From Polaribacter vadi (lineage in GTDB: Bacteria; Bacteroidota; Bacteroidia; Flavobacteriales; Flavobacteriaceae), in the NCBI RefSeq assembly GCF_001761365.1, contig NZ_CP017477.1, forward strand, positions 3,276,001-3,340,000: 64,000 nucleotides of DNA. Reading direction: 5' to 3'. Below are positions 17,687 to 25,900 of the stretch, piece after piece. Under the pieces are notes generated by a model. The model was not told the origin of the DNA. It saw only the letters and a list, made by a program, of their open reading frames with translations, and ran no database searches. The stretch's first letter is position 1; every line of letters starts with the position of its first letter. Position numbers and translations under genes: made by a program.

Positions 17687-18652
17687 ATGACAGGAATCGT
17701 ATATAAATCTACAGGAAGCTGGTATTTTGTAAAGTCTGCTGATGGAGAATTTCATCAATGTAGAATGAAAGGAAAACTTAGGCTAAAAGGAATTAAAAGC
17801 ACCAATCCAATTGCAGTTGGTGATAAAGTTGTGTTCGATTTAGAAAAAAAAGGAGACGAAGAAACTGGCGTCATTAAAAAGATTTTAGATCGAGATAATT
17901 TTATTGTTAGAAAATCGGTAAACCTTTCTAAACAAACTCATATTATTGCTGCCAATATCGATCAAGTTTTTTTATTGATTACCATCAATAATCCACCAAC
18001 TTTTACCACTTTTATAGATCGTTTTTTGGTTTCTACAAGAGCCTATAGAATCGATACTATTTTAGTTTTTAATAAAATTGATTCTTACGAAATTGAAGAA
18101 AGAGCAGAAATTTTATATTTAAAAGATATTTACGAGGCTATTGGTTATAGATGTGTAGAAGTTTCTGCAACAGAAAACAAAAACGTTTCTGAAATTAAAG
18201 AAATAATGACAGGCAAAACATCGATGTTTGTTGGGCATTCAGGAGTTGGGAAATCTACTTTAGTAAATGCCATTGAACCTACCTTAAATTTAAAAACGAA
18301 ACAAATTTCAGATCAACATAAACAAGGGCAACATACTACAACCTTTGCAGAAATGTTCGATTTAAGTTTCGATGCCAGAATTATAGACACTCCAGGAATT
18401 AAAGGTTTTGGAGTTGTAGATATAGATAAATACGAATTAGGAGATTATTTCCCAGAATTTTTCGCGTTAAAACAAGATTGTAAATTCAACAATTGTATCC
18501 ATACAAAAGAACCAAATTGCGCTGTAAAAGAAGCTTTGGAAGAAGAGAGAATTTCTTGGTCTCGTTATAAAAGTTACTTGCAAATTTTAAGTGGAGATGA
18601 AGAAAAAGAACATTTTAGAACGGATGTTTGGGATGAAGAAGATAATGAATAA
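17687..18652 (+). CDS. rsgA: Ribosome small subunit-dependent GTPase RsgA
   Basis: A 321-residue circularly permuted GTPase that helps mature the 30S subunit. It has an OB-fold N-terminus (about 1-75), then G4 'FNKID' before G1 'GHSGVGKSTLVN', then G3 'DTPGIKGFG', the permuted order of RsgA. The C-terminal zinc motif has Cys-His-Cys ligands in 'CKFNNCIHTKEPNC'. A near-consensus -7 box CATCTTTG (17674-17681) ends only 5 nt before the ATG, so the mRNA leader would be almost absent. It is the first of four closely spaced genes. Confidence 0.96.
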   Translation: MTGIVYKSTGSWYFVKSADGEFHQCRMKGKLRLKGIKSTNPIAVGDKVVFDLEKKGDEETGVIKKILDRDNFIVRKSVNLSKQTHIIAANIDQVFLLITINNPPTFTTFIDRFLVSTRAYRIDTILVFNKIDSYEIEERAEILYLKDIYEAIGYRCVEVSATENKNVSEIKEIMTGKTSMFVGHSGVGKSTLVNAIEPTLNLKTKQISDQHKQGQHTTTFAEMFDLSFDARIIDTPGIKGFGVVDIDKYELGDYFPEFFALKQDCKFNNCIHTKEPNCAVKEALEEERISWSRYKSYLQILSGDEEKEHFRTDVWDEEDNE

Positions 18653-18658
18653 GAAGTA

Positions 18659-19111
18659 ATGAAAATTGTAATTCAAAGAGTAAGTTCTTCAAGTGTAACC
18701 ATCAACCAAAAAAAGGTTGCAGAAATTAAAGCTGGGCTTTTAGTTTTAGTAGGTATTGTTGATGAAGATACTCAAGAAGATATCGATTATTTAATTAGAA
18801 AAACGGCAAACTTGCGCATTTTTAATGATGAGAATCATATAATGAATTTATCTTTAAAAGATATTAATGGAGACGTAATTGTGGTTAGTCAGTTTACGTT
18901 GCAAGCAGCCACTAAAAAAGGAAACAGGCCAAGTTATATAAAAGCAGCAAAACCAGCAATGGCAATTCCTTTGTATGAAAATTTTGTTTCATCGCTTGAA
19001 AAAGAGATCGACAAAGAAGTGCAAACTGGCGAATTTGGTGCAGACATGAAAGTTGAACTTGTAAATGATGGTCCAGTTACAATAATCATCGATTCAAAAA
19101 ATAAAGAATAA
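18659..19111 (+). CDS. dtd: D-aminoacyl-tRNA deacylase
   Basis: A 150-residue DTD, the usual length. It removes D-amino acids from mischarged tRNAs. Motifs: N-terminal 'MKIVIQRVSSSSV', the active-site 'VVSQFTLQA' (SQxT) and the C-terminal 'NDGPVTIIIDS' (Gly-cisPro chirality motif is represented by 'GPVT'). It lies 6 nt after rsgA and 6 nt before the TatD-like gene. Confidence 0.96.
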   Translation: MKIVIQRVSSSSVTINQKKVAEIKAGLLVLVGIVDEDTQEDIDYLIRKTANLRIFNDENHIMNLSLKDINGDVIVVSQFTLQAATKKGNRPSYIKAAKPAMAIPLYENFVSSLEKEIDKEVQTGEFGADMKVELVNDGPVTIIIDSKNKE

Positions 19112-19117
19112 GTTTTA

Positions 19118-19762
19118 ATGACTTTTTTTGATGCGCATACACATACAATTTCTTCGGATGAAAATGTATTTTCTATAGTAAATACTTATCCAAACTCTGC
19201 TAATTTTACAAATGCTTTTTCAGTTGGGATGCATCCTTGGTTCATCAACAAAGAAAATTTATATAATGAACTTTTAATTGTTGAAGAAAAACTTCAAGAA
19301 AAGAACTGCTTTGCTTTGGGCGAATGTGGTTTGGATAAAATTACAAAAACAGATTTCGAACTTCAAAAGGCGGTTTTTAAAAATCAAATACTTTTATCAG
19401 AAAAACATAAAAAACCGTTGATTATTCATTGTGTAAAAGCATTTCAGGAAATCATCGAAATTAAAAACATGATGAAACCAACACAAATTTGGGTTTTACA
19501 TGGATTTAATAAAAATCTAAACGTTGCTGAAAGTTTATTGAAAAACGGTTTTATTGTATCATTTGGAGCAGCAATCATCAACAATAAAAAATTACAAGAT
19601 GTTGTTTTAAATATTTCTTTAGAGAATTTTTTATTAGAAACAGATGATTCTGAAGTTACAATTCAAGAAGTTTATCAGAAAATAGCAAGTATAAAAAATA
19701 TTGAAGTTAAAGAGCTTCAACAAAAAATAGAACAAAATTTTAAACGTATTTTTAAAAGATGA
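19118..19762 (+). CDS. TatD-family metal-dependent hydrolase
   Basis: A 214-residue TIM-barrel amidohydrolase-type protein of the TatD DNase family. Metal ligands are visible in 'FDAHTHT' (HxH), 'ALGECGLDK' (Glu), 'IIHCVKA' (His), 'VLHGF' (His) and 'LLETDDS' (Asp). It is about 45 residues shorter than E. coli TatD, which is common in Bacteroidota. Family members are 3'-5' exonucleases; the substrate here is not shown. The end overlaps the tcdA start by 4 nt (ATGA). Confidence 0.88.
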   Translation: MTFFDAHTHTISSDENVFSIVNTYPNSANFTNAFSVGMHPWFINKENLYNELLIVEEKLQEKNCFALGECGLDKITKTDFELQKAVFKNQILLSEKHKKPLIIHCVKAFQEIIEIKNMMKPTQIWVLHGFNKNLNVAESLLKNGFIVSFGAAIINNKKLQDVVLNISLENFLLETDDSEVTIQEVYQKIASIKNIEVKELQQKIEQNFKRIFKR

Positions 19763-20472
19763 GTTGGTTAGAACGTACAGAATTATTGGTGCAAAAAGAA
19801 GGAATTGAAAAATTACAAAAAGCCAATATTTTAGTAGTTGGTTTGGGTGGTGTAGGATCGTATGCAGCAGAATTTATTGCAAGAGCTGGAGTTCATAAAA
19901 TGACATTAGTAGATGGTGATGTTTTTGATGAAACTAATAAAAATAGACAACTCCCAGCTTTAGATTCTACCATAGGAAAATCGAAAGCGCAAATATTGGC
20001 AGCAAGATTAAAAGACATCAACAAAGATATTCAGTTAACGGTTTTAGAAGAATTTTTATCACCAGAAAGAGCTTACGAAATTGTGTCGAAAGAATTCGAT
20101 TATGTGTTAGATTGTATCGATTCAATTACGCCAAAAGTGAACTTAATTGTGGCTGCAAGAAGAAAAAAGGTAAAAATAATATCATCTATGGGAGCAGGAG
20201 GTAAGTTAGATGCTAGCAAAATAAAAGTTTCAGATATTGGAAAAACTAAAAATTGTACAATGGCTAGAGTTTTGCGTAAACGATTAAAAGAACGCAAAGT
20301 AGATAAAGGTGTAAAAGCAGTTTATTCTGAAGAAATTCAGATTTCTAAAAGCGTAAAGGTTACAGATGGTACAAATTTTAAGAAATCTTATTATGGTACT
20401 ATAAGTTATATGCCAGCAGCATTTGGTTTGCAAGCAGCAGCTCATGTTATTAATTTTATTTTAAAAAAGTAG
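19759..20472 (+). CDS. tcdA: tRNA threonylcarbamoyladenosine dehydratase
   Basis: A 237-residue ThiF/E1-like protein. The nucleotide-binding motif 'VVGLGGVGSYAAEFIARAG' (about residues 27-45), 'VDGDVFDETNKNRQ' and 'DCIDSITPKVNLI' are present, and the C-terminus 'SYMPAAFGLQAAAHVI' is typical of TcdA (CsdL). It cyclises t6A37 to ct6A in tRNAs using ATP. The lack of a ThiF-type zinc CxxC pair favours TcdA over MoeB/ThiF. It is the last gene of the rsgA-dtd-tatD-tcdA run. Confidence 0.9.
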   Translation: MSWLERTELLVQKEGIEKLQKANILVVGLGGVGSYAAEFIARAGVHKMTLVDGDVFDETNKNRQLPALDSTIGKSKAQILAARLKDINKDIQLTVLEEFLSPERAYEIVSKEFDYVLDCIDSITPKVNLIVAARRKKVKIISSMGAGGKLDASKIKVSDIGKTKNCTMARVLRKRLKERKVDKGVKAVYSEEIQISKSVKVTDGTNFKKSYYGTISYMPAAFGLQAAAHVINFILKK

Positions 20473-20503
20473 GAAATAGTTTCCAAGGGAAATAAATTTG
20501 TTA

Positions 20504-20511
20504 TACATTTG
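20504..20511 (+). promoter_or_regulatory. -7 box of the yceI promoter
   Basis: TACATTTG matches TAnnTTTG exactly, 38 nt before the ATG at 20550. The -33 position has only a partial match (TTTC near 20480-20483). Confidence 0.5.
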
Positions 20512-20549
20512 CAGAACAAATCAATATAAACTTTAAAAATAATTAAATA

Positions 20550-21188
20550 ATGAAAAAAATAATTTTATCACTTGTAGTATTTGCATCAGTTTTAACTGCT
20601 TGTAAAGGAGAAAAGAAAGAAACAGTAAAAACTGACGAAGCAAAAGTTGTAGATGTAAACGTTGGTGAGTTAGATAACGTAGACACAACAGCATCTGTAT
20701 TACATTGGGAAGGAACTAAACCAGGAGGCGCTCATAATGGAACTGTAGCTTTACAAACTGGAGGTTTACTTATAAATGAAGGAACTTTAGTTGGTGGTGA
20801 GTTTATTATTGACATGAGTACAATTACAAATAAAGATTTAGAAGGAACTGAAGGTGCAGCAAAATTAGAAGGACACTTAAAAGCACCAGATTTCTTTGAT
20901 ATAGAAACTTACCCAACATCTAGATTTGTAATTACAAATGCAGAAAAAACAGCAACAGGTTATAATGTAACAGGAAATTTAAGAATTAAAGATGTTACAA
21001 AAAGTATAACAATACCAGCAAATGTTTCTACAGAAGGTGGAGTTACTACTTTAAAAAGTGAAACGTTTAACATTAACAGAGCAGATTTTAACGTAAAATA
21101 TGGTTCAAAATCTTTCTTTGATGGTTTAAAAGATAAATTTATTGATGATTTAATAGCAATGTCTTTCGAAATTAAAACAAAAGCATAG
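20550..21188 (+). CDS. YceI-family lipoprotein
   Basis: A 212-residue protein with a lipoprotein signal peptide (lipobox 'LTAC', Cys about residue 18) and an acidic/lysine linker, then a YceI domain (about 45-210). YceI proteins are lipocalin-like beta-barrels that bind isoprenoid chains. Typical text is 'GGEFIIDMSTITNKDLEGTE', 'GHLKAPDFFDIETYPTS' and 'VTGNLRIKDVTKSI'. It is probably anchored in the periplasm or outer membrane. It has its own -7 box and stands alone between tcdA and a structured intergenic region. Confidence 0.92.
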   Translation: MKKIILSLVVFASVLTACKGEKKETVKTDEAKVVDVNVGELDNVDTTASVLHWEGTKPGGAHNGTVALQTGGLLINEGTLVGGEFIIDMSTITNKDLEGTEGAAKLEGHLKAPDFFDIETYPTSRFVITNAEKTATGYNVTGNLRIKDVTKSITIPANVSTEGGVTTLKSETFNINRADFNVKYGSKSFFDGLKDKFIDDLIAMSFEIKTKA

Positions 21189-21192
21189 GAAT

Positions 21193-21283
21193 AGTTATTT
21201 TAAAATTAATTAAATAATTTTAAAATAACCAAGGCCATTTGGATGTGGATTAACATCTAATTTTGATGAAAATTGTGATGGCT
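21193..21283 (+). other. Structured intergenic RNA candidate (long hairpin plus three-way junction)
   Basis: First, a 15-bp hairpin: 21193-21207 with its reverse complement ending about 21228. Then a possible three-way junction: P1 21233-21238 with 21278-21283 (GGCCAT/ATGGCT), P2 21242-21246 with 21253-21257 (GATGT/ACATC), P3 21259-21264 with 21269-21274 (AATTTT/AAAATT). GGCT at 21280-21283 could pair instead with AGCC at 21291-21294. No promoter or known riboswitch consensus is recognised. It may be a yceI 3' UTR structure. Confidence 0.35.
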
Positions 21284-21318
21284 CACACACAGCCAAATAA
21301 TAAATTTTAATTTATTTT

Positions 21319-21355
21319 AAACCCAAAACTTTTTGTTTTGGGTTTTCTTTTTTAT
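21319..21355 (+). terminator. Intrinsic terminator
   Basis: AAACCCAAAAC (21319-21329), loop TTTTT, GTTTTGGGTTT (21335-21345), then a T-rich tail. It shows that the ATG at 21333 cannot be the start of the next gene. Confidence 0.85.
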
Positions 21356-21377
21356 TTTGGTGTTCTATAAAAAAGAT

Positions 21378-23291
21378 ATGATTACAAGAAAATTCCTCAA
21401 ATTATACTTATTACTACTTTTTAATACTTTAATTGGCTATTCTCAAAACGCTGAGTTAAGTGCTTTTTCAATTCCTGCTGAATTAAAAGAAAATGCAAAT
21501 GCTGTTGTTAGAAATAATTCCATAGAAATTACCATTGACGATTTTGATAAAATGGTGGTTTCTGAAAAAAAAATAGTTACTGTTTTCAATAAGTTGGGTA
21601 ATTCAGATGCTGGGATTTATCAGCATTATAATGATGATACAAAAATTACAGATCTTTCTGCACTTATTTATGATAGTTTTGGAAACGAAATTAAAAAATT
21701 TAAAGAACGAGATTTTTTAGATGTAAGTGCTGTAGATGGTGCCACTTTATATTCAGATGCTAGAGTAAAATATATAGATTATAAACCAGTTTCATATCCT
21801 TACACGTTGGTTTTTGAAAGCGAATACAAAACATCATCAACAGGTTTTATTCCTACTTGGTTTCCAATAAATGGGTATTATGTGTCTGTAGAAAATAGTT
21901 CATACACTTTAAAGAATCCAAAATCAATTCCTTGGCGTAAAAAAGAAACAAATTTTGAGGGTTTTAATATCGATAAAACTGATACAGATACCGAGTTAAA
22001 GTACATCATAAAAAAACAAATGGCTTATGATTATGAAGATAATTCAATTTCATCTAGAGATATTCTACCAGTAGCAAAAGTTGCTTTAGATAAGTTTTAT
22101 TTAAAGGGTGTTTATGGAGAAGCTACAAATTGGCAAGAATTTGGGCAATGGATGCACAAATCGCTTTTAGAAGGTAGAGATGTTATAAATGAAGCTACAA
22201 AAATTAAAATTTTAGATTTAGTTAAGGAAGCAAAAAGCCCACTTGAAAAAGCAAAAATTGTATATCAATTTATGCAAAATAAAACACGTTACATTAGTGT
22301 ACAAGTTGGTATTGGTGGCTGGGAACCTATTGCAGCAAATCAAGTAGATCAAGTTGGTTATGGAGATTGTAAAGGACTTGTAAATTATACCAAAGCATTG
22401 CTAGATGTTGTTGAAGTTACTTCTTATTATACTGTTGTTTATGCTGATGAAAAAAGAAATTTAGATAAAGACTTTGCATCAATTCAAGGCAATCATGTAA
22501 TTTTAAACATTCCAAATGAAGGAAAAGATATTTGGTTAGAATGTACAAGTCAAACAATGCCTTTTGGTTTTTTAGGCGATTTTACTGATGATAGAGATGT
22601 TTTGGTAATAACACCTGAAGGTGGAATTATAAAAAGAACAGCTATTTATACAGACGAAACAAACCTTCAAACAACGCTTGGTAAAATTGAACTTACTGAA
22701 AAAGGCGATGTGATTGCTTCTTTAAATAGAGTTTCTAAAGGGTTACAATATGATGATAAATCTTACCTGGATACTTTTACAGAAGAAGAGTTGATAAAAA
22801 GTTATAAATCCAGAACTTGGAGTTATAATAACAATTTAGAAATAAATGCTCATCGTTTAAAAAATGATAAAGAAAATATTGTTTTTACAGAAGATTTAGA
22901 AATTTCTATTGTGAATTATGCTTCAGTAAATGATACTGAATATTTATTTAGAGTAAATATTTTTAATACAGAAAATGAAATACCAAAAAGATATAGAGAT
23001 AGAGTTTTACCTTTAAAAATAAGCAGTGGTTATAAAGATGTAGATGAATATGAAATTAAATTTCCTGAAAATTATAAATTAAATTATACGCCACAAAATA
23101 AGGATTTAGTAACCAAATTCGGTTCGTATAAAATCAGCTTTAAAATTATAGATGAACAAACCATCTCTTATAAAAAAGAAATTATTATTAAAGAAGGTGT
23201 TTATCCTAAAGAAGATTATAAAGAATATAGAAGCTTTAGAAGAAGCATCGCAAAATCAGAAAATTTAAGAATTGCACTCACAAAAATTTAA
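21378..23291 (+). CDS. Exported DUF3857/transglutaminase-like protein, catalytic Cys present
   Basis: A 637-residue protein counted from ATG 21378. An upstream in-frame ATG at 21333 lies inside the terminator; starting at 21378 gives a clean signal peptide ('KLYLLLLFNTLIGYSQ'). A DUF3857 domain (about 45-220) is followed by a transglutaminase-like domain (about 275-410) with the Cys in 'VGYGDCKGL' (about Cys331), a His in 'GNHVIL' and 'WLECTSQ'. The C-terminus is a beta-rich DUF3858-like region. The substrate is unknown. The next gene starts 2 nt after the stop and encodes a diverged paralogue. Confidence 0.82.
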   Translation: MITRKFLKLYLLLLFNTLIGYSQNAELSAFSIPAELKENANAVVRNNSIEITIDDFDKMVVSEKKIVTVFNKLGNSDAGIYQHYNDDTKITDLSALIYDSFGNEIKKFKERDFLDVSAVDGATLYSDARVKYIDYKPVSYPYTLVFESEYKTSSTGFIPTWFPINGYYVSVENSSYTLKNPKSIPWRKKETNFEGFNIDKTDTDTELKYIIKKQMAYDYEDNSISSRDILPVAKVALDKFYLKGVYGEATNWQEFGQWMHKSLLEGRDVINEATKIKILDLVKEAKSPLEKAKIVYQFMQNKTRYISVQVGIGGWEPIAANQVDQVGYGDCKGLVNYTKALLDVVEVTSYYTVVYADEKRNLDKDFASIQGNHVILNIPNEGKDIWLECTSQTMPFGFLGDFTDDRDVLVITPEGGIIKRTAIYTDETNLQTTLGKIELTEKGDVIASLNRVSKGLQYDDKSYLDTFTEEELIKSYKSRTWSYNNNLEINAHRLKNDKENIVFTEDLEISIVNYASVNDTEYLFRVNIFNTENEIPKRYRDRVLPLKISSGYKDVDEYEIKFPENYKLNYTPQNKDLVTKFGSYKISFKIIDEQTISYKKEIIIKEGVYPKEDYKEYRSFRRSIAKSENLRIALTKI

Positions 23292-23293
23292 AT

Positions 23294-25258
23294 ATGAAAA
23301 AGAAAATTATAGTTTTGTTTATTTTAATTGCACAAATAGCAACTGTTTGTGCTCAAAACTACAAGTTTGGTAAAGTTTCGAAAGAGGAATTAGAAGAAAA
23401 ATTTCATCCATTAGATTCTACTGCAGATGCGTCTTATTTATATAAATATAGAAGATCTTATTTTAATTATTCAGATACTCAAGGGTTTCAGTTAATTACA
23501 GAAATTCATCAAAGAATAAAAATTTATACAAAAGAAGGGTTTGAGTATGCAACAAAATCTATAAACTATTATAATCCAGATTCAGGAGAAAGAGAATCAG
23601 TAAATAGTATTAAGGGCTATACTTTTTATTTAAAAAATGGGAAAGTTGAAAAGGAAAAATTATCCAAAGATGGTATTTTTCAAGAAAAAATAAATGAATA
23701 TAATAGTAGAAAAAAGATTACAATGTCTAAAATTACAGAAGGCTGTGTTTTAGAGTTGAAATATACAATTGTATCTCCTTATCCAACGTCTATTGAAGAT
23801 GTGGAATTTCAAAAGTCGATACCCATAAAAAAATTAAAAAGTCAAATTGAGTTTCCTGAATACTATACATTTAAAACAATAGCTAAAGGTTATTATAGTG
23901 TTCCAATGACAAATACTTCTAAAGGGAGCAAAATTGGAAATACAAACTTTAGAACAGAGATTTTTAATTTTGAGGACGAAAATATACCAGCTTTAAAAAA
24001 TAATGAGGCTTATGTTGCCAATATTAATAATTATAGAGGAGGTGTTAAGTTTGAGTTAGCACAAACTAACTTTATAAGTATTGGTGGTGACTTTAAAAAC
24101 TATTCAAATTCTTGGGAAACTGTTAGTAAACAAATTTTTAAATCAACTTCCTTTGGAAGCGAACTTGATAAATCTAGTTATTATAAAGACGATTTAGAAA
24201 AGATATTAGCTAATAATACTACAGATCAAGATAAAATTGGTGCTATTTTTGAGTTTGTAAAATCACAAGTAAAATGGAATGGCTTTTACGGAAAATACGC
24301 AGAAAAAGGAGTAAGAGCTGCCTATAAAGAAAACACAGGTAATGTTGCCGATATTAATTTAATGCTAACATCTATGTTGCGTTCTGCAGGTTTAGAAGCA
24401 AATCCTGTTTTAGTAAGTTCTAGAGGTAATGGAGTTCCACTTTTTCCTACTTTAAATGGCTTTGATTATGTAATTTCTATTGTTCAATTTCCAGATAATT
24501 CTTATGTTTTATTAGATGCTACAGAACTATATAGTTTGCCAAATGTTTTGCCAGTAAGAGCATTAAATTGGGATGGAAGAATAGTAACGAAAGATGGCAC
24601 ATCTTCTTGGGTAAAATTATCTTCAACTAAACATGCTATTGAAGACAATATGATGATGGTAAAAATTTCTGATGATTTAATAGTAGAGGGTTTGATAAGA
24701 ACAAAGTATGAAAACTTAAACGCTTTAAATTTTAGAAAAAATTACAATCATATTAAAGAAGAAGAGCTTATTAAAGATTATGAAGAAAACAATAATATAG
24801 AAACTGAAGAGTTTAAAATATTAAACCAAGAAGATATTTATAAAGACATTGTAAGAAACGTAAAGTTTTCTAGTGAAGATTTAATAGAGCAAATTGGCAA
24901 TAAATTATATATAGAACCTAATTTATTTTTAACAAAACGTGAAAATCCTTTTAAGCTAGCTGAAAGAAAATATCCTGTAGATTTTGCAACAGCTTGGAGA
25001 GATATTAATAGAGTTTCTATTGAAATCCCTGAAGGCTATACAGTAGAAAAACTTCCAGAATCATTTGCAATTGCTTTGCCAAATAATTTAGGTGTTTTTA
25101 AATATCAAGTTTCTCAAAATGGTAATAAAGTAAAATCACTTTCAATTTTAGAGTTTAATTCAGCGATGATTCCATCTGAATATTATGCCTATTTGAAAGA
25201 TTTTTATAGCAAATTAGTAAAAAAACAAACAGAAAAAATAGTTTTAATAAAAAGCTAA
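23294..25258 (+). CDS. Exported DUF3857/transglutaminase-like paralogue without catalytic Cys
   Basis: A 654-residue protein with signal peptide ('IIVLFILIAQIATVCAQ') and the same DUF3857-transglutaminase architecture as the preceding gene. The active-site segment reads 'NTGNVADINLML', where the catalytic Cys is replaced (Val351 or Ala352 by alignment), and the His position reads Tyr ('FDYVIS'); only 'LLDATE' keeps the Asp. It is therefore expected to be inactive as a peptidase or transglutaminase and may be a binding or scaffold partner of the upstream protein. It starts 2 nt after the upstream stop, so the pair is probably translated together. Confidence 0.8.
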   Translation: MKKKIIVLFILIAQIATVCAQNYKFGKVSKEELEEKFHPLDSTADASYLYKYRRSYFNYSDTQGFQLITEIHQRIKIYTKEGFEYATKSINYYNPDSGERESVNSIKGYTFYLKNGKVEKEKLSKDGIFQEKINEYNSRKKITMSKITEGCVLELKYTIVSPYPTSIEDVEFQKSIPIKKLKSQIEFPEYYTFKTIAKGYYSVPMTNTSKGSKIGNTNFRTEIFNFEDENIPALKNNEAYVANINNYRGGVKFELAQTNFISIGGDFKNYSNSWETVSKQIFKSTSFGSELDKSSYYKDDLEKILANNTTDQDKIGAIFEFVKSQVKWNGFYGKYAEKGVRAAYKENTGNVADINLMLTSMLRSAGLEANPVLVSSRGNGVPLFPTLNGFDYVISIVQFPDNSYVLLDATELYSLPNVLPVRALNWDGRIVTKDGTSSWVKLSSTKHAIEDNMMMVKISDDLIVEGLIRTKYENLNALNFRKNYNHIKEEELIKDYEENNNIETEEFKILNQEDIYKDIVRNVKFSSEDLIEQIGNKLYIEPNLFLTKRENPFKLAERKYPVDFATAWRDINRVSIEIPEGYTVEKLPESFAIALPNNLGVFKYQVSQNGNKVKSLSILEFNSAMIPSEYYAYLKDFYSKLVKKQTEKIVLIKS

Positions 25259-25265
25259 TTATATA

Positions 25266-25294
25266 AAAACCTCAAATTAAATATTTGAGGTTTT
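25266..25294. terminator. Bidirectional terminator between convergent genes
   Basis: A 12-bp perfect stem (25266-25277 with 25283-25294, loop TAAAT) carries AAAA at one end and TTTT at the other. It serves the DUF3857 genes (+) and the Lrp gene (-), whose stop overlaps it. Confidence 0.8.
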
Positions 25295-25748
25295 ATAAAT
25301 TTATAACAGTTGTATTTTTAACTTGTTCAATGGTAAAAATACTATGGGTGCTGCCAATATATTTAATGGCAGTTAATTTGGTAACCATAAAATTTCTGTA
25401 TTCATCCATATTTTTTACGTAAATCTTTAAAATGTAATCATAGTCTCCACTCACATGAAAACATTCAGAAACTTCGGTTAATTTTAATATTTCACGCTCA
25501 AAAGTAGTTACATATTCTCTAGAATGTTGCACTAATTTTATATGACAAAAAACTAAGAAAGATTTTTCAATTTTGTTTTTATTGATAATGGCAACGTACT
25601 TTTCAATAACGTTTTGATTCTCTAATTTTCTAATACGTTCATATATAGCAGTTACAGACAAGTTGAGTTGTAAAGACAACTGCTTTGTAGTTTGCTTGCT
25701 ATCATTTTGCAATAAATTGATGAGCTTTTTGTCAATGGAATCTAACAT
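25293..25748 (-). CDS. Lrp/AsnC-family transcriptional regulator
   Basis: A 151-residue regulator of standard Lrp/AsnC length. The N-terminal helix-turn-helix is 'LDSIDKKLINLLQNDSKQT' through 'LSVTAIYERIRKLENQNVI', and the C-terminal RAM ligand-binding domain includes 'VSECFHVSGDYDYILKI'. It is transcribed divergently from the Cys/Met-metabolism enzyme at 25901, the arrangement seen for regulators of methionine gamma-lyase genes. A palindrome with Lrp-site character lies between the two genes. Confidence 0.93.
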   Translation of the reverse strand: MLDSIDKKLINLLQNDSKQTTKQLSLQLNLSVTAIYERIRKLENQNVIEKYVAIINKNKIEKSFLVFCHIKLVQHSREYVTTFEREILKLTEVSECFHVSGDYDYILKIYVKNMDEYRNFMVTKLTAIKYIGSTHSIFTIEQVKNTTVINL

Positions 25749-25817
25749 ATAAATTTTCTATAAAATGAAACTTAAATCGTGTTTTTCGGTTTTTAAAACT
25801 GATAAATAAATCAAATG

Positions 25818-25832
25818 TAGATAAAAAATCTA
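25818..25832. promoter_or_regulatory. Candidate Lrp-type operator
   Basis: The 15-bp palindrome TAGAT-N5-ATCTA has the length and the TAG...CTA ends of the E. coli Lrp consensus (YAG...CTR). A smaller palindrome, GATATTATATC, follows at 25851-25861. Both lie between the divergent Lrp and PLP-enzyme genes. Confidence 0.45.
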
Positions 25833-25900
25833 TATTTTATAATTTGTATTGATATTATATCTATTTAGTCCTTATTTTGTAAGATATAAAACTATGTATT

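Noticed and set aside
21333-21377. Upstream ATG as start of the first DUF3857 protein
   Set aside because: It lies inside the terminator hairpin 21319-21345 and would put 15 hydrophobic residues before a complete signal peptide; ATG 21378 is used instead.
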